A stretch of 64,000 bases of DNA from NCBI GenBank assembly GCA_016178785.1, contig JACOSO010000031.1, positions 62,001 to 126,000 of the forward strand, written 5' to 3'. The first letter of the stretch is position 1. Each line of letters opens with the position of its first letter. The stretch comes from Bacteroidota bacterium. Its GTDB lineage: Bacteria > Bacteroidota > Bacteroidia > Cytophagales > Cyclobacteriaceae. The position numbers and the translations under genes are program-made. Under the pieces are notes generated by a model, which saw only the letters and a list, made by a program, of their open reading frames with translations, was not told where the DNA came from and did not search any database. Shown here one piece after another: positions 51,094 through 60,687 of this stretch.

Positions 51094-52587
51094 TTGAGCT
51101 ACAATCATTCCATCAGTTCTAAAAGTCTGTCGCATGAGGATTTAGAAAAAATCATGCACGCGGACGCACAACTTTCTCTTTCCAATGATTCGAAAGAGAA
51201 AATATTACGCTGCCGCGAATACCTCGACAAAAAAATTAATGGATCAACAGATGCGGTTTACGGCATCAATACCGGCTTTGGTTCATTGTACAACAAAAAC
51301 ATTCCAAAAGATCAATTAGAAAAACTTCAGGAGAACTTAGTGCTCTCGCATGCATGCGGCATGGGCGCAGAAGTTCCTCACGAACTCGTGAAGATAATGC
51401 TGTTTCTAAAAATCCAATCCCTTGCCTACGGGTACTCGGGGGTGCAAGTGGAAACAGTTGCGCGGCTTATCGAAATGTTCAACAAAAATATTCTACCGCG
51501 AATTTATGAAATGGGTTCGCTCGGGGCATCGGGTGACCTGGCTCCACTCGCTCATTTGTCATTACCGTTGATCGGGAAGGGTGAAGTTTACTTTCAAAAT
51601 AGAAATCAGAACAGTGAAGATGTGTTGAAGTCACTGCAATGGGAGAAACTCCATCTTAAATCAAAAGAAGGGCTTGCCTTGCTCAACGGCACACAGTTCA
51701 TGAGCGCCTATGGAACGTGGTGCGTGCTCCACTCCCAACGCTTACTGAAATTGGCAAATATGATCGGTGCACTTTCGCTCGATGCCTTTGATGGCCGAAT
51801 TGAACCTTTCGATGAAGACGTACACAGAATACGTCCTCATGCAGGACAGCAAAAAGTTGCGAAGGAGATTAAGAAGCTGCTCCAGGGAAGTGAGATCATT
51901 TCACAAAAGAAAAAACACGTGCAAGATCCATATTCCTTCAGGTGCATTCCGCAAGTCCACGGAGCCAGTGACGACACACTGCAATTTGTTTCGCAAACTT
52001 TCTTGACCGAGATCAATAGTGTAACGGACAATCCAAACATATTTGATAAGGAAGATAAAATTATCTCTGCGGGAAATTTCCACGGGCAACCTTTGGCATT
52101 GGCCCTTGATTTCTTGGCGATAGCGATGGCAGAAATTGGGAATATTTCTGAGCGCAGAACCTACCAATTAATTTCAGGAGCCCGCGATCTGCCGAATTAC
52201 CTTGTAGCCGAACCGGGTATCAATTCAGGATTGATGATCCCTCAATATACCGCTGCATCGTTGGTGAGCCAGAACAAGCAACTCTGCACTCCCGCATCAG
52301 TAGATTCTATCGTTTCTAGCAACGGTCAGGAAGATCACGTGAGCATGGGGGCCAACGCGGCTACCAAGGCCTACAGAGTCGTTAACAATATCTATTCAAT
52401 TCTTGCAATTGAATTGATCACCGCATCACAGGCTCTGGAATTCAGACGACCGTTGAAAACATCTGTGTCGTTGGAAAGTTTAGTAGATACTTTTCGCAAG
52501 CGAGTTCCGTTTATAGAAAGTGATCGATTCTTACACAACGATTTGATCGAGACCGAGAAATTTCTCAGAGAATTTAATTTAGAATAG
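51094..52587 (+). CDS. hutH: Histidine ammonia-lyase
   Basis: 497 residues, TTG start five bases after hisS; no better ATG exists before SHEDLEKIMHADAQL. The MIO prosthetic group forms from Ala-Ser-Gly in GSLGASGDLAPLAHLSLP near residue 145. Other markers are YGINTGFGSLYNK, NGTQFMSAY, DNPNIFDKE and GQEDHVSMGANAA. It removes ammonia from histidine to make urocanate. No hutU, hutI or hutG is in the window. Confidence 0.94.
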   Translation: MSYNHSISSKSLSHEDLEKIMHADAQLSLSNDSKEKILRCREYLDKKINGSTDAVYGINTGFGSLYNKNIPKDQLEKLQENLVLSHACGMGAEVPHELVKIMLFLKIQSLAYGYSGVQVETVARLIEMFNKNILPRIYEMGSLGASGDLAPLAHLSLPLIGKGEVYFQNRNQNSEDVLKSLQWEKLHLKSKEGLALLNGTQFMSAYGTWCVLHSQRLLKLANMIGALSLDAFDGRIEPFDEDVHRIRPHAGQQKVAKEIKKLLQGSEIISQKKKHVQDPYSFRCIPQVHGASDDTLQFVSQTFLTEINSVTDNPNIFDKEDKIISAGNFHGQPLALALDFLAIAMAEIGNISERRTYQLISGARDLPNYLVAEPGINSGLMIPQYTAASLVSQNKQLCTPASVDSIVSSNGQEDHVSMGANAATKAYRVVNNIYSILAIELITASQALEFRRPLKTSVSLESLVDTFRKRVPFIESDRFLHNDLIETEKFLREFNLE

Positions 52588-54497
52588 TGAGGAAGGCTTT
52601 TCTTTTGGTTGGACTAACTGTACTTGGATTTGCCGTCAAAGCTCAGCCTTACACTAGTCGTTTAGGACGGTTTCAAGTAGACCAGATTCGAGGATGCGCT
52701 CCCTTTACAATCAATATTACCAATACTAATCTTAGTGGCAATGGTGGATGCACTGCGGGAACTCCGTGCGTGATGAGCTTTGACGGCACAAACAGTTGCC
52801 CTCCAAATGCAAGCTGTCAGAACGCGATTCAGTTCACCTACAATACCCCCGGCACCTATAAACTGACTGTGACTTACCAAAACACGGGGCCAGATGATAT
52901 CACTGTTACAGTCGACCCTAACATTCAGCCTGCGTTTGATATTTATACTTGTGCGGGATCTCAGGTCTCGATCAACATCACTGACAAAACTTACGATTCC
53001 TACAACATCGACTTCAATAATGATGGTACGATTGATAAATCAATTCCTTCAGGCAACAATCAAACGGCAACATTCGCATATGGCACACCGGGTAATCGCA
53101 ACATCAGCGTGAAAGGACAAAAACTCAATGCTGCCAATAATTGCAGTCCAAAAGTTCAAGCATTTATGGCAATTGCTGCTTTGCCAACACCTTCGATCAA
53201 CTCGTTGACTGCTACCGATGCCTCCACACTTCAACTTGCATTCACCCCTCAAACTAATATTGAATACAAAAGTGAAATAGCGTTTAACAACGGAACCAAT
53301 TTTCAAACCTATCAGACCTTGTATCAAGTCAATTCAATGACTGCATCTAACTTAAACGTGAATGGAAGTTATTACTGTTTTCGATTAAGTTCTTTTGACC
53401 CCTGCGCTAATACCAATTCTTATTCTTTGCCAGTGTGTAGTCACAATTTCAGCCTGGCTTTGGCAAGTGGATCAGATCAATTGTCATGGCTGACAAATAG
53501 CACTGGCGTCTCCAACATTCTGATCAAACGAGACAATAGCCCTCTTGTAACCGTTGCGTCAAATTCATCTTCTTATAATGACAATGCTGTCGTATGCAAA
53601 ACAAATTATTGCTATCAGTTAGTCAGCAATTATACAGGCGGAGCAACCAGCACTTCGCTGCAAAAGTGCGGCACAGCGTTCAACAACACAACACCCACAG
53701 CGATTATCAATACAAGTGCTGGAGTAAACGGAACCCAGGTTGACCTTACATGGCTGCAAGACCCGGCCTTCAAGGCTGCGAGTTATGACGTAGCGCGTTC
53801 GCCAATTGGAGGACAATTCGCGTTAGAAAATAAAGTCACCACCACAAAATACTCAGATGTTTCCTACGGAGCAGGTGGATATTGTTATAAAATCAATTAT
53901 TCAGATGCATGTGACAACCTTAGCCCTGACGGTTTAATCTCCTGCCCTATCCGACTTAACGGCAGCCTGGATCCTTCGAATAACGTGAACCTTAATTGGT
54001 CATCCTACAAGGGATGGAACAAAGGAGTAAAAGAATATACCGTGCAAAAGCACTTTCAGCAGGGAGCGCCTCAGACAATTTATGTTGGCCCCGACTCCTC
54101 TTTCGTGGACCAGCAGCAAGATTTGGTTAATCAATCGGTCTATTACAAAATCACTGCAACTCCTATCGAGGCTGGTGTGACTTCATCTGTTTCAAACGAA
54201 ATCAAGATTGTTAAAAACGTAAACCTTTTTTATCCCTCTGCCTTCAATCCAGAAAGCAAAATGTCTACTCTTAACAAGACATTTTTGGTAAAAGGCCACT
54301 ACATTGCCTCCATGAAATTGCAAATCTTTGACCGATGGGGCTCGTTGGTTTTTTATTCTGACAAAGATGAAGCTTGGGACGGTAAGCGCGATGGAACCGC
54401 CATGCCCGATGCCACCTATGTGTGGACTGCCGAAGGTATCGACTTAACCGGCAATGCTTTTAAAAAGGCAGGGACAGTTTTGCTGATCAGAAAATAG
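52587..54497 (+). CDS. Gliding-associated protein with PKD-like region and T9SS type B (CHU_C) sorting domain
   Basis: 636 residues, GTG start sharing one base with the hutH stop. Signal peptide (AFLLVGLTVLGFAVKAQ), a PKD-like N-terminal part (GCAPFTINITN; YNTPGTYKLTVTYQNTG), fibronectin-like repeats in the middle, and a C-terminal CHU_C domain: VNLFYPSAFNPESKMSTLN, MKLQIFDRWGSLVFY, WDGKRDGTAMPDATYVW. The last domain is the type B sorting signal, predicting secretion through the type IX system to the surface. Probably an adhesin or matrix protein. Confidence 0.92.
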   Translation: MRKAFLLVGLTVLGFAVKAQPYTSRLGRFQVDQIRGCAPFTINITNTNLSGNGGCTAGTPCVMSFDGTNSCPPNASCQNAIQFTYNTPGTYKLTVTYQNTGPDDITVTVDPNIQPAFDIYTCAGSQVSINITDKTYDSYNIDFNNDGTIDKSIPSGNNQTATFAYGTPGNRNISVKGQKLNAANNCSPKVQAFMAIAALPTPSINSLTATDASTLQLAFTPQTNIEYKSEIAFNNGTNFQTYQTLYQVNSMTASNLNVNGSYYCFRLSSFDPCANTNSYSLPVCSHNFSLALASGSDQLSWLTNSTGVSNILIKRDNSPLVTVASNSSSYNDNAVVCKTNYCYQLVSNYTGGATSTSLQKCGTAFNNTTPTAIINTSAGVNGTQVDLTWLQDPAFKAASYDVARSPIGGQFALENKVTTTKYSDVSYGAGGYCYKINYSDACDNLSPDGLISCPIRLNGSLDPSNNVNLNWSSYKGWNKGVKEYTVQKHFQQGAPQTIYVGPDSSFVDQQQDLVNQSVYYKITATPIEAGVTSSVSNEIKIVKNVNLFYPSAFNPESKMSTLNKTFLVKGHYIASMKLQIFDRWGSLVFYSDKDEAWDGKRDGTAMPDATYVWTAEGIDLTGNAFKKAGTVLLIRK

Positions 54498-54579
54498 AGT
54501 CTTCCTTATTTTACCGAATAGTACAAGGTTGAAACTCAACTTTTCGGATTAATTTTACGTCCTTCTAAAAAAGTAATCC

Positions 54580-54915
54580 ATGTTTGACTTGATGAAAATG
54601 ATGGGCAAAATGAAAGAGGTGCAAGCCCGTTTAAAAGAAGCACAAGACAACCTCACTTTATTGAAAGTTGATGCCGAGTCAGGCGGGGGCATGGTAAAGG
54701 CCACGCTAAACGGAAAAAGACAATTGATCTCGCTCGACATTGATGCAGCAATATTGAAGGCCGAAGACAAAACATTGATTCAGGATTTAGTAATCGCTGC
54801 GGTAAACAAAGCCAGTGAAGAAGCGGAGATTCAGGCGCGCGAGCAATTAAAAAAATCAACCGAAGGTCTGCTGCCCAATATTCCGGGCATGGACTTAAGC
54901 AGCCTGATGGGATGA
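54580..54915 (+). CDS. YbaB/EbfC family nucleoid-associated protein
   Basis: 111 residues with the YbaB core: MFDLMKMMGKMKEVQARLKE, SGGGMVKATLNGKRQLISLD and LVIAAVNKASEEAE. It binds DNA as a dimer, possibly also supporting recombination. It ends MDLSSLMG and overlaps the next glycosyltransferase gene by four bases. The usual partner recR or dnaX is not adjacent. Confidence 0.95.
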   Translation: MFDLMKMMGKMKEVQARLKEAQDNLTLLKVDAESGGGMVKATLNGKRQLISLDIDAAILKAEDKTLIQDLVIAAVNKASEEAEIQAREQLKKSTEGLLPNIPGMDLSSLMG

Positions 54916-55928
54916 CCAAGGTTGCCATCGTTATTCTTAATTTCAACGGGAAGCATTTTCTGCAGCAGTTCTTGCCTTCGGTAGTGAACTACAGTGAGGA
55001 TTCAAAAATTGTTGTGGCTGACAATGGCTCATCAGATGGATCTGGCGATTTTGTAAAAAGGGAGTTCCCCAAGATCGAAGTAATTTCATTAAGCGTTAAC
55101 AAAGGCTTTTGTGGTGGATACAACGAAGTGCTCAAACAAGTGCAAGCCAAGTATTATGTGTTGCTAAATTCAGATGTTGAGGTTACGCCAGACTGGCTAT
55201 CACCGATCATCGAGTTGATGGATCGCGATCAATCCATTGCAGCTGCACAACCAAAAATCCTGGCTCAACGATCAAAAAATAAATTCGAGTATGCGGGAGC
55301 GGCAGGTGGAAAAATAGATATGCTAGCCTATCCGTTTTGCAGAGGCAGGCTCTTTGATTCTATTGAGGAAGACAACGGTCAATACGATGACGTTTCGGAA
55401 ATTTTCTGGGCATCAGGTGCATGTATGTTCGTGCGAGCCAATCTATATCATGAAATGGGCGGGCTTGATGAAGATTTTTTTGCCCACATGGAAGAAATCG
55501 ATTTGTGCTGGAAATTATCAAGAGCGGGCTATAAGATCTTTTATCACGGAAAGAGCACCGTTTACCACGTGGGCGGAGGAACCTTATCAGCATCAAATCC
55601 TCGCAAAACATATTTCAACTTTCGCAATGGGTTAAGTTTGTTGATCAAGCATCAGCGCTACTCATCCCTGATGTGGAAATTTCCACTACGTCTGCTTCTC
55701 GATTGGGCTGCTGCAATTCATTTTTTAATGAGCGGCTCGGGTATTCACGCGAAAGCGGTAATCATTGCTCATCTAAGCTTTATCAGAAGGTTTGGCCGGG
55801 AAATGAAAAAACGATCAGCGACCGCACGACAAATGAGCAATTTCAAAACATCAAACGTTTACGAAGGACTGATTGTGTTTGATTATTTCCTGGGGCAAAA
55901 GAAAACTTTCAGAGACCTAAAATCCTAA
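54912..55928 (+). CDS. Family 2 glycosyltransferase (rhamnosyltransferase-like)
   Basis: 338 residues. GT-A fold: VAIVILNFNGKHFLQQFLPS, VADNGSSDGSGDFV, the donor DxD-like region LLNSDVEVTPDW, then FWASGACMFVRANLY and EEIDLCWKLSRAGYKIFYHG. Similar to wbbL/rfbF-type rhamnosyltransferases, with a C-terminal hydrophobic patch. The acceptor is unknown. It is coupled to ybaB by ATGA. Confidence 0.9.
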   Translation: MTKVAIVILNFNGKHFLQQFLPSVVNYSEDSKIVVADNGSSDGSGDFVKREFPKIEVISLSVNKGFCGGYNEVLKQVQAKYYVLLNSDVEVTPDWLSPIIELMDRDQSIAAAQPKILAQRSKNKFEYAGAAGGKIDMLAYPFCRGRLFDSIEEDNGQYDDVSEIFWASGACMFVRANLYHEMGGLDEDFFAHMEEIDLCWKLSRAGYKIFYHGKSTVYHVGGGTLSASNPRKTYFNFRNGLSLLIKHQRYSSLMWKFPLRLLLDWAAAIHFLMSGSGIHAKAVIIAHLSFIRRFGREMKKRSATARQMSNFKTSNVYEGLIVFDYFLGQKKTFRDLKS

Positions 55929-56149
55929 AAGTCCCAAATCGTATTTCGCTTACGCAAATGCGCCCTCATATTCAGAATGAAAGCAATGGATAGGTAGATG
56001 ATCACAGGCGATCCCAGCGTCAAAAAAGAAGCATAGATAAAGAAAAGCCTGATCGATGAGGTAGCCACCCCAAGCTTTTCACCCAAAAAAGTGCAGACCC
56101 CGAAGGCGTGGCCTTCGAAAAACAACTGAATCCTCTTCACAATATCCAT
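55925..56149 (-). CDS. PspC-domain membrane protein
   Basis: 74 residues from ATG 56149. PspC pattern: GHAFGVCTFLGEKLGVATSSIRLFFIYASF, with two hydrophobic stretches, the second SPVIIYLSIAFILNM. PspC proteins sense envelope stress and are anchored in the inner membrane. Its stop overlaps the convergent glycosyltransferase stop by four bases. No pspA is seen. Confidence 0.86.
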   Translation of the reverse strand: MDIVKRIQLFFEGHAFGVCTFLGEKLGVATSSIRLFFIYASFLTLGSPVIIYLSIAFILNMRAHLRKRNTIWDF

Positions 56150-56287
56150 AACGCTCAAAATATTTTCGTATTTTCAAACCGTTTACCTGCGTTAAATGCA
56201 GTTTATCGGCCTATATTTCAACTCGCAAATATAAGCACTTGAAGTCGGGTAATTCGTGAACACAAGTTCTTATTTTTTTGGCTATCC

Positions 56288-56319
56288 TTGCATTAAAATG
56301 ATGATAAACATTACATTTG
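56288..56319 (+). promoter_or_regulatory. Promoter for the OmpA/TPR lipoprotein gene
   Basis: TTG at 56288 and TACATTTG at 56312-56319 lie 21 bases apart, fitting the Bacteroidota -33/-7 pattern. The leader to the ATG at 56354 is about 30 bases. The gap 56150-56353 holds no other gene. Confidence 0.55.
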
Positions 56320-56353
56320 CGACTCTAAAAATCAAGTTTTTAAACCAAATTCC

Positions 56354-58126
56354 ATGAGAAAAATAGTTTACTCCCTCGGGTTCATCGGAGCGATGACAAT
56401 GGCCGGATGTACGCTTCCACAGATGATCAAAATGGCCAAAGATCAAAAGTTGGAAGCGAAACCAAACCCTCTCGAAGTGCACAAAGACACCGTGAACTTC
56501 GATATGTCCGGAAATCTTCCTGCAAAACTTTTAAAGAAAGGCACCGTATTCACTGTTAATACTTTTTACAAGTATGGTGAAAGCGAATTGGCTTTGCCAG
56601 CTGTGCCATTTAAAGCTGAAGACTATCCGGCTAACAGTACATCACAAACTCCCGTGAGTAAATCTTTCTCTTTCCCTTATAAGGATGCTTACAAAGTCGG
56701 AACAGTTGAAACGCAATATGTGGCCTCAAAGGGCACGAAGTCGAAATCGACTCCTCGCTTAGCTATTGCTACCGGTATCATTACCACCTCTAAACTTGTT
56801 CAGAATTCATACTATGCTGCTTTCGCAGAACATGGATATAACAATCAGGAAGAACTTACTCCGGTAATTATCCCTGATTTCAATTTTGAGCGCGGAAAAT
56901 CAGTTCTTCGTAAATCAGAAATCAATGCCGAAAAAGGCAAACAGTTGGATGCATTCATAGCAGCCAAGAACATCACCAAGACAGTGACAATCACCGGTAC
57001 CCACTCCCCAGAAGGTTTAGAGCGCATCAACAGCAAACTTTCTGAAGAACGTGCTGCTGTAATTGAAAAATTCTATCGTGATGAAATGAAGAAATACGAC
57101 TACCAGGGTGTAGCCGCAGATATTAAGTTTATTTTGAAACCTATCGTTGACGATTGGGCTGGCTTCTCTACTGCTTTGGCTTCGTATGAAGGCATCACGG
57201 CTGACGAGAAATCAGAGTATATGAACATCGTTAACAACGGTGGTACTTTTGAAGAGAAAGAAAAGTCATTGCATAAATTGAAGTCCTACAATAAAGTTTT
57301 CAAGGATATTTACCCAGGACTTCGCTCTGCTAAGACGGAGATCCTTACCGTAAAATCAAAGAAAACGGATGCTGAGATTTCAGTCCTGGCTAAGCAGATT
57401 TCAAAAGGTGAAGTTGGCGCTGATGGGCTTACCTTTGAAGAGTTAATGTATGCCGGCACACTTACTCCTTCATTGGATGAGAAAGCTGCTATCTACGAAG
57501 CCGCAACCAAGAAGGGCGACAATTGGAATGCAAACAACAATTTGGCTGCCAGCTATATTCAGATGATCATCGACAACCCAGCTCGGGCATCTGAACTTAC
57601 AGCTAAAGCTTCAACTCAATTGGATATTGCTTACAAACTGAAGCAAGCTCCTGAAGTGTTGGCCAACCTCGCTTCAGTAGCCTTAATGCAAGGCAATCCT
57701 TATAAATCTTATAGCTACGCAACTAAGGCCCTCAACGGTGCAAGCAACGATGTAACTCGTGGCGTAAATGGCGTAAAGGGTGCTGATGAAATCTATAAAG
57801 CAAGCTATAGCGATGCAGTTCGCTCTACTTCTTCATCTAGCGATACTGATGTAAACCTATTCAACAAAGGTTTGGCTCAGTTGCTCAACAAAGACAACAG
57901 CAATGCAGCCTCTTCTTTTGCGGAAGCTTCTAAGAAAAACCCTAACATGGCCCTTGCATTCTATGGTGCAGCTATTGCCGCAGCTCGAAATAATAGTGGC
58001 GAGGCTGTAGTTAGCAACCTTGTTAGCGCAGTAAAGCTTAATCCAAGCCTGAAAGAGAAAGCGTTGACTGACCTTGAGTTCACCAAATTCAATACTACTG
58101 ATGCGTTCCGAAACGCGTTGAAATAA
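56354..58126 (+). CDS. Lipoprotein with central OmpA-like and C-terminal TPR regions
   Basis: 590 residues. Lipobox in MTMAGCTLP at about residue 19. An N-terminal beta-rich region (KGTVFTVNTFYKYG) to about 170; an OmpA-like peptidoglycan-binding domain at about 175-250 (PDFNFERGKSVLRKSE, TGTHSPEGLERINSKLSEER, the place of the GHTDxxG motif); then TPR-like helices to the end (EALNG... type repeats, for example NNLAASYIQMIIDNPARASE). Likely anchored to the outer membrane and bound to the cell wall. A strong terminator follows. Confidence 0.87.
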   Translation: MRKIVYSLGFIGAMTMAGCTLPQMIKMAKDQKLEAKPNPLEVHKDTVNFDMSGNLPAKLLKKGTVFTVNTFYKYGESELALPAVPFKAEDYPANSTSQTPVSKSFSFPYKDAYKVGTVETQYVASKGTKSKSTPRLAIATGIITTSKLVQNSYYAAFAEHGYNNQEELTPVIIPDFNFERGKSVLRKSEINAEKGKQLDAFIAAKNITKTVTITGTHSPEGLERINSKLSEERAAVIEKFYRDEMKKYDYQGVAADIKFILKPIVDDWAGFSTALASYEGITADEKSEYMNIVNNGGTFEEKEKSLHKLKSYNKVFKDIYPGLRSAKTEILTVKSKKTDAEISVLAKQISKGEVGADGLTFEELMYAGTLTPSLDEKAAIYEAATKKGDNWNANNNLAASYIQMIIDNPARASELTAKASTQLDIAYKLKQAPEVLANLASVALMQGNPYKSYSYATKALNGASNDVTRGVNGVKGADEIYKASYSDAVRSTSSSSDTDVNLFNKGLAQLLNKDNSNAASSFAEASKKNPNMALAFYGAAIAAARNNSGEAVVSNLVSAVKLNPSLKEKALTDLEFTKFNTTDAFRNALK

Positions 58127-58147
58127 TTCTAACCTAATGGAATTGGT

Positions 58148-58182
58148 TAAAAAAGCCCTGGCATTGTCAGGGCTTTTTTAAT
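58148..58182 (+). terminator. Rho-independent terminator
   Basis: Arms 58148-58161 and 58169-58182 form a perfect 14-base stem around a seven-base loop, with a T run in the right arm. Confidence 0.92.
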
Positions 58183-58265
58183 TTAAATGAAAATTCAGAA
58201 CTGCATCCGATTGCAATTGCCCCGGTACTGCAAGTAAATCCCGTTTAAATCAATCCTGATAATCC

Positions 58266-58296
58266 TTGAATACTGTGAATCACGGTATTATTTTTA
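58266..58296 (+). promoter_or_regulatory. Promoter candidate for pdhB
   Basis: TTG at 58266 and TATTTTTA at 58289-58296 (one mismatch to TAnnTTTG) are 20 bases apart. Confidence 0.35.
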
Positions 58297-58327
58297 CGGG
58301 CTTTCAAAATTTTAAACAATTGTTGAC

Positions 58328-59308
58328 ATGAGAGAAATCCAGTTCAGAGAGGCACTTCGCGAAGCCATGAATGAAGAAATGCGCAGAGACAAAAGTGTGC
58401 TATTGATGGGTGAAGAGGTGGCTGAATATAATGGTGCCTACAAAGTGAGCCAGGGTATGCTTGATGAATTCGGTCCAGACCGTGTAATCGACACACCAAT
58501 CTCTGAATTGGGGTTTGCCGGAGTGGGCGTTGGCGCTGCCATGAATGGCATTCGTCCCATCATTGAGTTTATGACTTTTAATTTCTCACTTGTTGCCATT
58601 GACCAGGTAATCAATTCAGCAGCGAAAATGTTATCGATGTCTGGCGGTCAATTCAATGTACCGATCGTTTTTCGGGGACCGACAGGCAATGCAGGAATGC
58701 TTAGTTCCCAGCACTCGCAAAATTTTGAAAACTGGTTTGCCAATACTCCAGGTTTGAAAGTAGTTGTGCCTTACACCCCTTACGATGCCAAAGGCCTTTT
58801 GAAAACGGCTATCCGCGATAATGACCCTGTTATTTTCATGGAAAGCGAATTGATGTATGGCGACAAAGGAGAGGTTCCTACGGAAGAATATTTGATTCCA
58901 ATTGGCTCTGCAGATATTAAACACAGCGGGTCAGACGTAACTATCGTTTCATTTGGTAAGATTATGAAAGTGGCTCTGGCAGCAGCTCAAGAATTGGAAA
59001 AAGAAGGAATCTCTGCCGAGGTAATTGACTTACGCTCAGTCCGACCAATTGATTATCCAACGGTGGTTGAATCGGTAAAGAAAACGAACAGGCTAGTGAT
59101 TGTTGAAGAAGCGTGGCCTTTGGCTGCCATTTCCTCGGAGATTACATATCACATTCAGAAATATGCTTTCGATTACCTCGATGCGCCAATCCATCGGGTG
59201 AACAGTTTAGATGTGCCCCTGCCCTATGCTCCCACTTTGATCGATGCAATATTGCCCAATGTAGAGCGAACGGTGAAAGCGGTGAAGGCGGTGATGTACA
59301 GGAATTAG
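58328..59308 (+). CDS. pdhB: Pyruvate dehydrogenase E1 component, beta subunit
   Basis: 326 residues. E1 beta motifs: MREIQFREALREAMNEEMRR, GEEVAEYNGAYKVSQGML, DTPISELGFAGVGVGAAM, and FMTFNFSLVAIDQVINSAAK with PIVFRGPTGNAG. It works with an E1 alpha subunit, which is not adjacent; Bacteroidota often keep pdhA elsewhere. It reads alone between a strong terminator and a small lipoprotein gene. Confidence 0.94.
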   Translation: MREIQFREALREAMNEEMRRDKSVLLMGEEVAEYNGAYKVSQGMLDEFGPDRVIDTPISELGFAGVGVGAAMNGIRPIIEFMTFNFSLVAIDQVINSAAKMLSMSGGQFNVPIVFRGPTGNAGMLSSQHSQNFENWFANTPGLKVVVPYTPYDAKGLLKTAIRDNDPVIFMESELMYGDKGEVPTEEYLIPIGSADIKHSGSDVTIVSFGKIMKVALAAAQELEKEGISAEVIDLRSVRPIDYPTVVESVKKTNRLVIVEEAWPLAAISSEITYHIQKYAFDYLDAPIHRVNSLDVPLPYAPTLIDAILPNVERTVKAVKAVMYRN

Positions 59309-59320
59309 CGGACACTTACT

Positions 59321-59728
59321 ATGCCTCTTAGGCTGAAACTTTACATTTTTTTGTTGGGCTTATCGTTAGTTGACTCATGCAACACTGCGAGGAAACCACA
59401 AGTTACTTCGAGTATCGTCTACGAAACTGACGCAAACGACTTCGCTGAAATAAAATTAACTCTGCTCTCCGACAGTACGTTGATATTTCACTTTAGGGAC
59501 TTTGAAACTCCTCCATCTGTATTTGAGGCCACGGGTACTTGGAGTTCCGTTGGCGATAATTTCAAAATCCAATTTAAGAAGGCAAAAATTGAGTTTAACT
59601 ACTTGGCAATATTTGAGGCAGATTCTTCAGTCTTTAAAATAAACAACTCAACCTTTAGATATAACAAGGATAAAGGACTAAAACTTTGGGGAGCCTATTG
59701 CCCCAAATTAATTGTAGAAAACAATTAA
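59321..59728 (+). CDS. Small putative lipoprotein, uncharacterised
   Basis: 135 residues. KLYIFLLGLSLVDSC gives a lipobox with Cys at about residue 20. The body alternates in beta-like fashion (LTLLSDSTLIFHFRD; TGTWSSVGDNFKIQF), as in small lipocalin-like or META-type domains. Starts 12 bases after pdhB, so it may be co-transcribed; ends four bases before the convergent hydrolase gene. No family is recognised. Confidence 0.75.
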   Translation: MPLRLKLYIFLLGLSLVDSCNTARKPQVTSSIVYETDANDFAEIKLTLLSDSTLIFHFRDFETPPSVFEATGTWSSVGDNFKIQFKKAKIEFNYLAIFEADSSVFKINNSTFRYNKDKGLKLWGAYCPKLIVENN

Positions 59729-59732
59729 TGGT

Positions 59733-60623
59733 TTACTTCTCCGATAAACTTTCAGCAATTAGCGCAACGAAGTCTTTGCCCTTTAAAAAGCCTTTGCCCA
59801 GTTTTTCATCGTATTTGTCAGTGATGCCAAGGGAAGAAATCTCTTCTATCTTCTTCCCCTTCTTTAAGGCTTTAGCGACCTGATCGCGAATATTGGCAAT
59901 CTGTTCACGTAGCGTTTTCACGTCAGCTTTAGTTGCCAGCTCGCCATGACCGGGAATGATCTTTGTCTGATCGTCCATCATGGCCAACAGTTTGTCAAGG
60001 CTGGAGATAAATCCATTTACACTCCCCCCACTTGACGTGTCGATAAAAGGATAGCCATAACGAACAAACGCATCGCCTGTGTGAATCACATTAGCTTTTT
60101 TGAAATGAACGGCTACATCGCCATCTGTATGGCCACGATCAAGATGAATAAGTTCAATTTCCTCATCATTCAAATGGAAATTCAACTTATCCGGAAAAGT
60201 CACAATTGGTAATGCCTCCTTTTCGCGGGGTGGTGTGGTTCTGTTCAGGCGCTTGTTGACTTGTTCTTTTTTCATTCTTTCACGTACCTGGTCGTGAGCC
60301 ACAACAATAACACCCTGCTTGCTGAAATTATCATTTCCACCCGAATGATCCCCATGAATATGAGTGTTGATCAAGAACCTGATTGGGTTTTGAGAGATCG
60401 ATTTTATCGCCTCATTAATCTTCACAGATAATGGCGCAAACTGGTCATCAATCATTAGCAACCCTTCATTGCCTGTGAGAAGGCCAATGTTTCCCCCTGA
60501 ACCCTTCAGCATATAAATCTGGTCTGTCACTTTTAAAGGCCTGATTTTAACGGTATCAAAATTTTGTTGGGCTTTTCCGGCAAGGGCTGCCATTAACAGA
60601 AGAAGAAGTAAGTATCCTTTCAT
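59733..60623 (-). CDS. Exported metallo-beta-lactamase-fold hydrolase
   Basis: 296 residues. Signal peptide YLLLLLLMAALAGKAQ, then the zinc site LINTHIHGDHSGGNDNF near 85, IHLDRGHTDGDVAVH and IIPGHGELATKADV. The pattern is MBL fold. It lacks clear marks of a true beta-lactamase, although subclass B relatives share HxHxDH; a cyclase-like or quinoprotein relay type hydrolase is also possible. Periplasmic. Regulation unseen. Confidence 0.88.
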   Translation of the reverse strand: MKGYLLLLLLMAALAGKAQQNFDTVKIRPLKVTDQIYMLKGSGGNIGLLTGNEGLLMIDDQFAPLSVKINEAIKSISQNPIRFLINTHIHGDHSGGNDNFSKQGVIVVAHDQVRERMKKEQVNKRLNRTTPPREKEALPIVTFPDKLNFHLNDEEIELIHLDRGHTDGDVAVHFKKANVIHTGDAFVRYGYPFIDTSSGGSVNGFISSLDKLLAMMDDQTKIIPGHGELATKADVKTLREQIANIRDQVAKALKKGKKIEEISSLGITDKYDEKLGKGFLKGKDFVALIAESLSEK

Positions 60624-60687
60624 AGAGATTTTAAAAATTAAAACTACACCGAGTTTTTATTTTGGCGACAGCCGATCATCAAAAATC

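Noticed and set aside
59733-60623. Antibiotic-resistance beta-lactamase
   Set aside because: MBL-fold motif present, but no subclass-specific features can be seen; general MBL hydrolase is the safe call.
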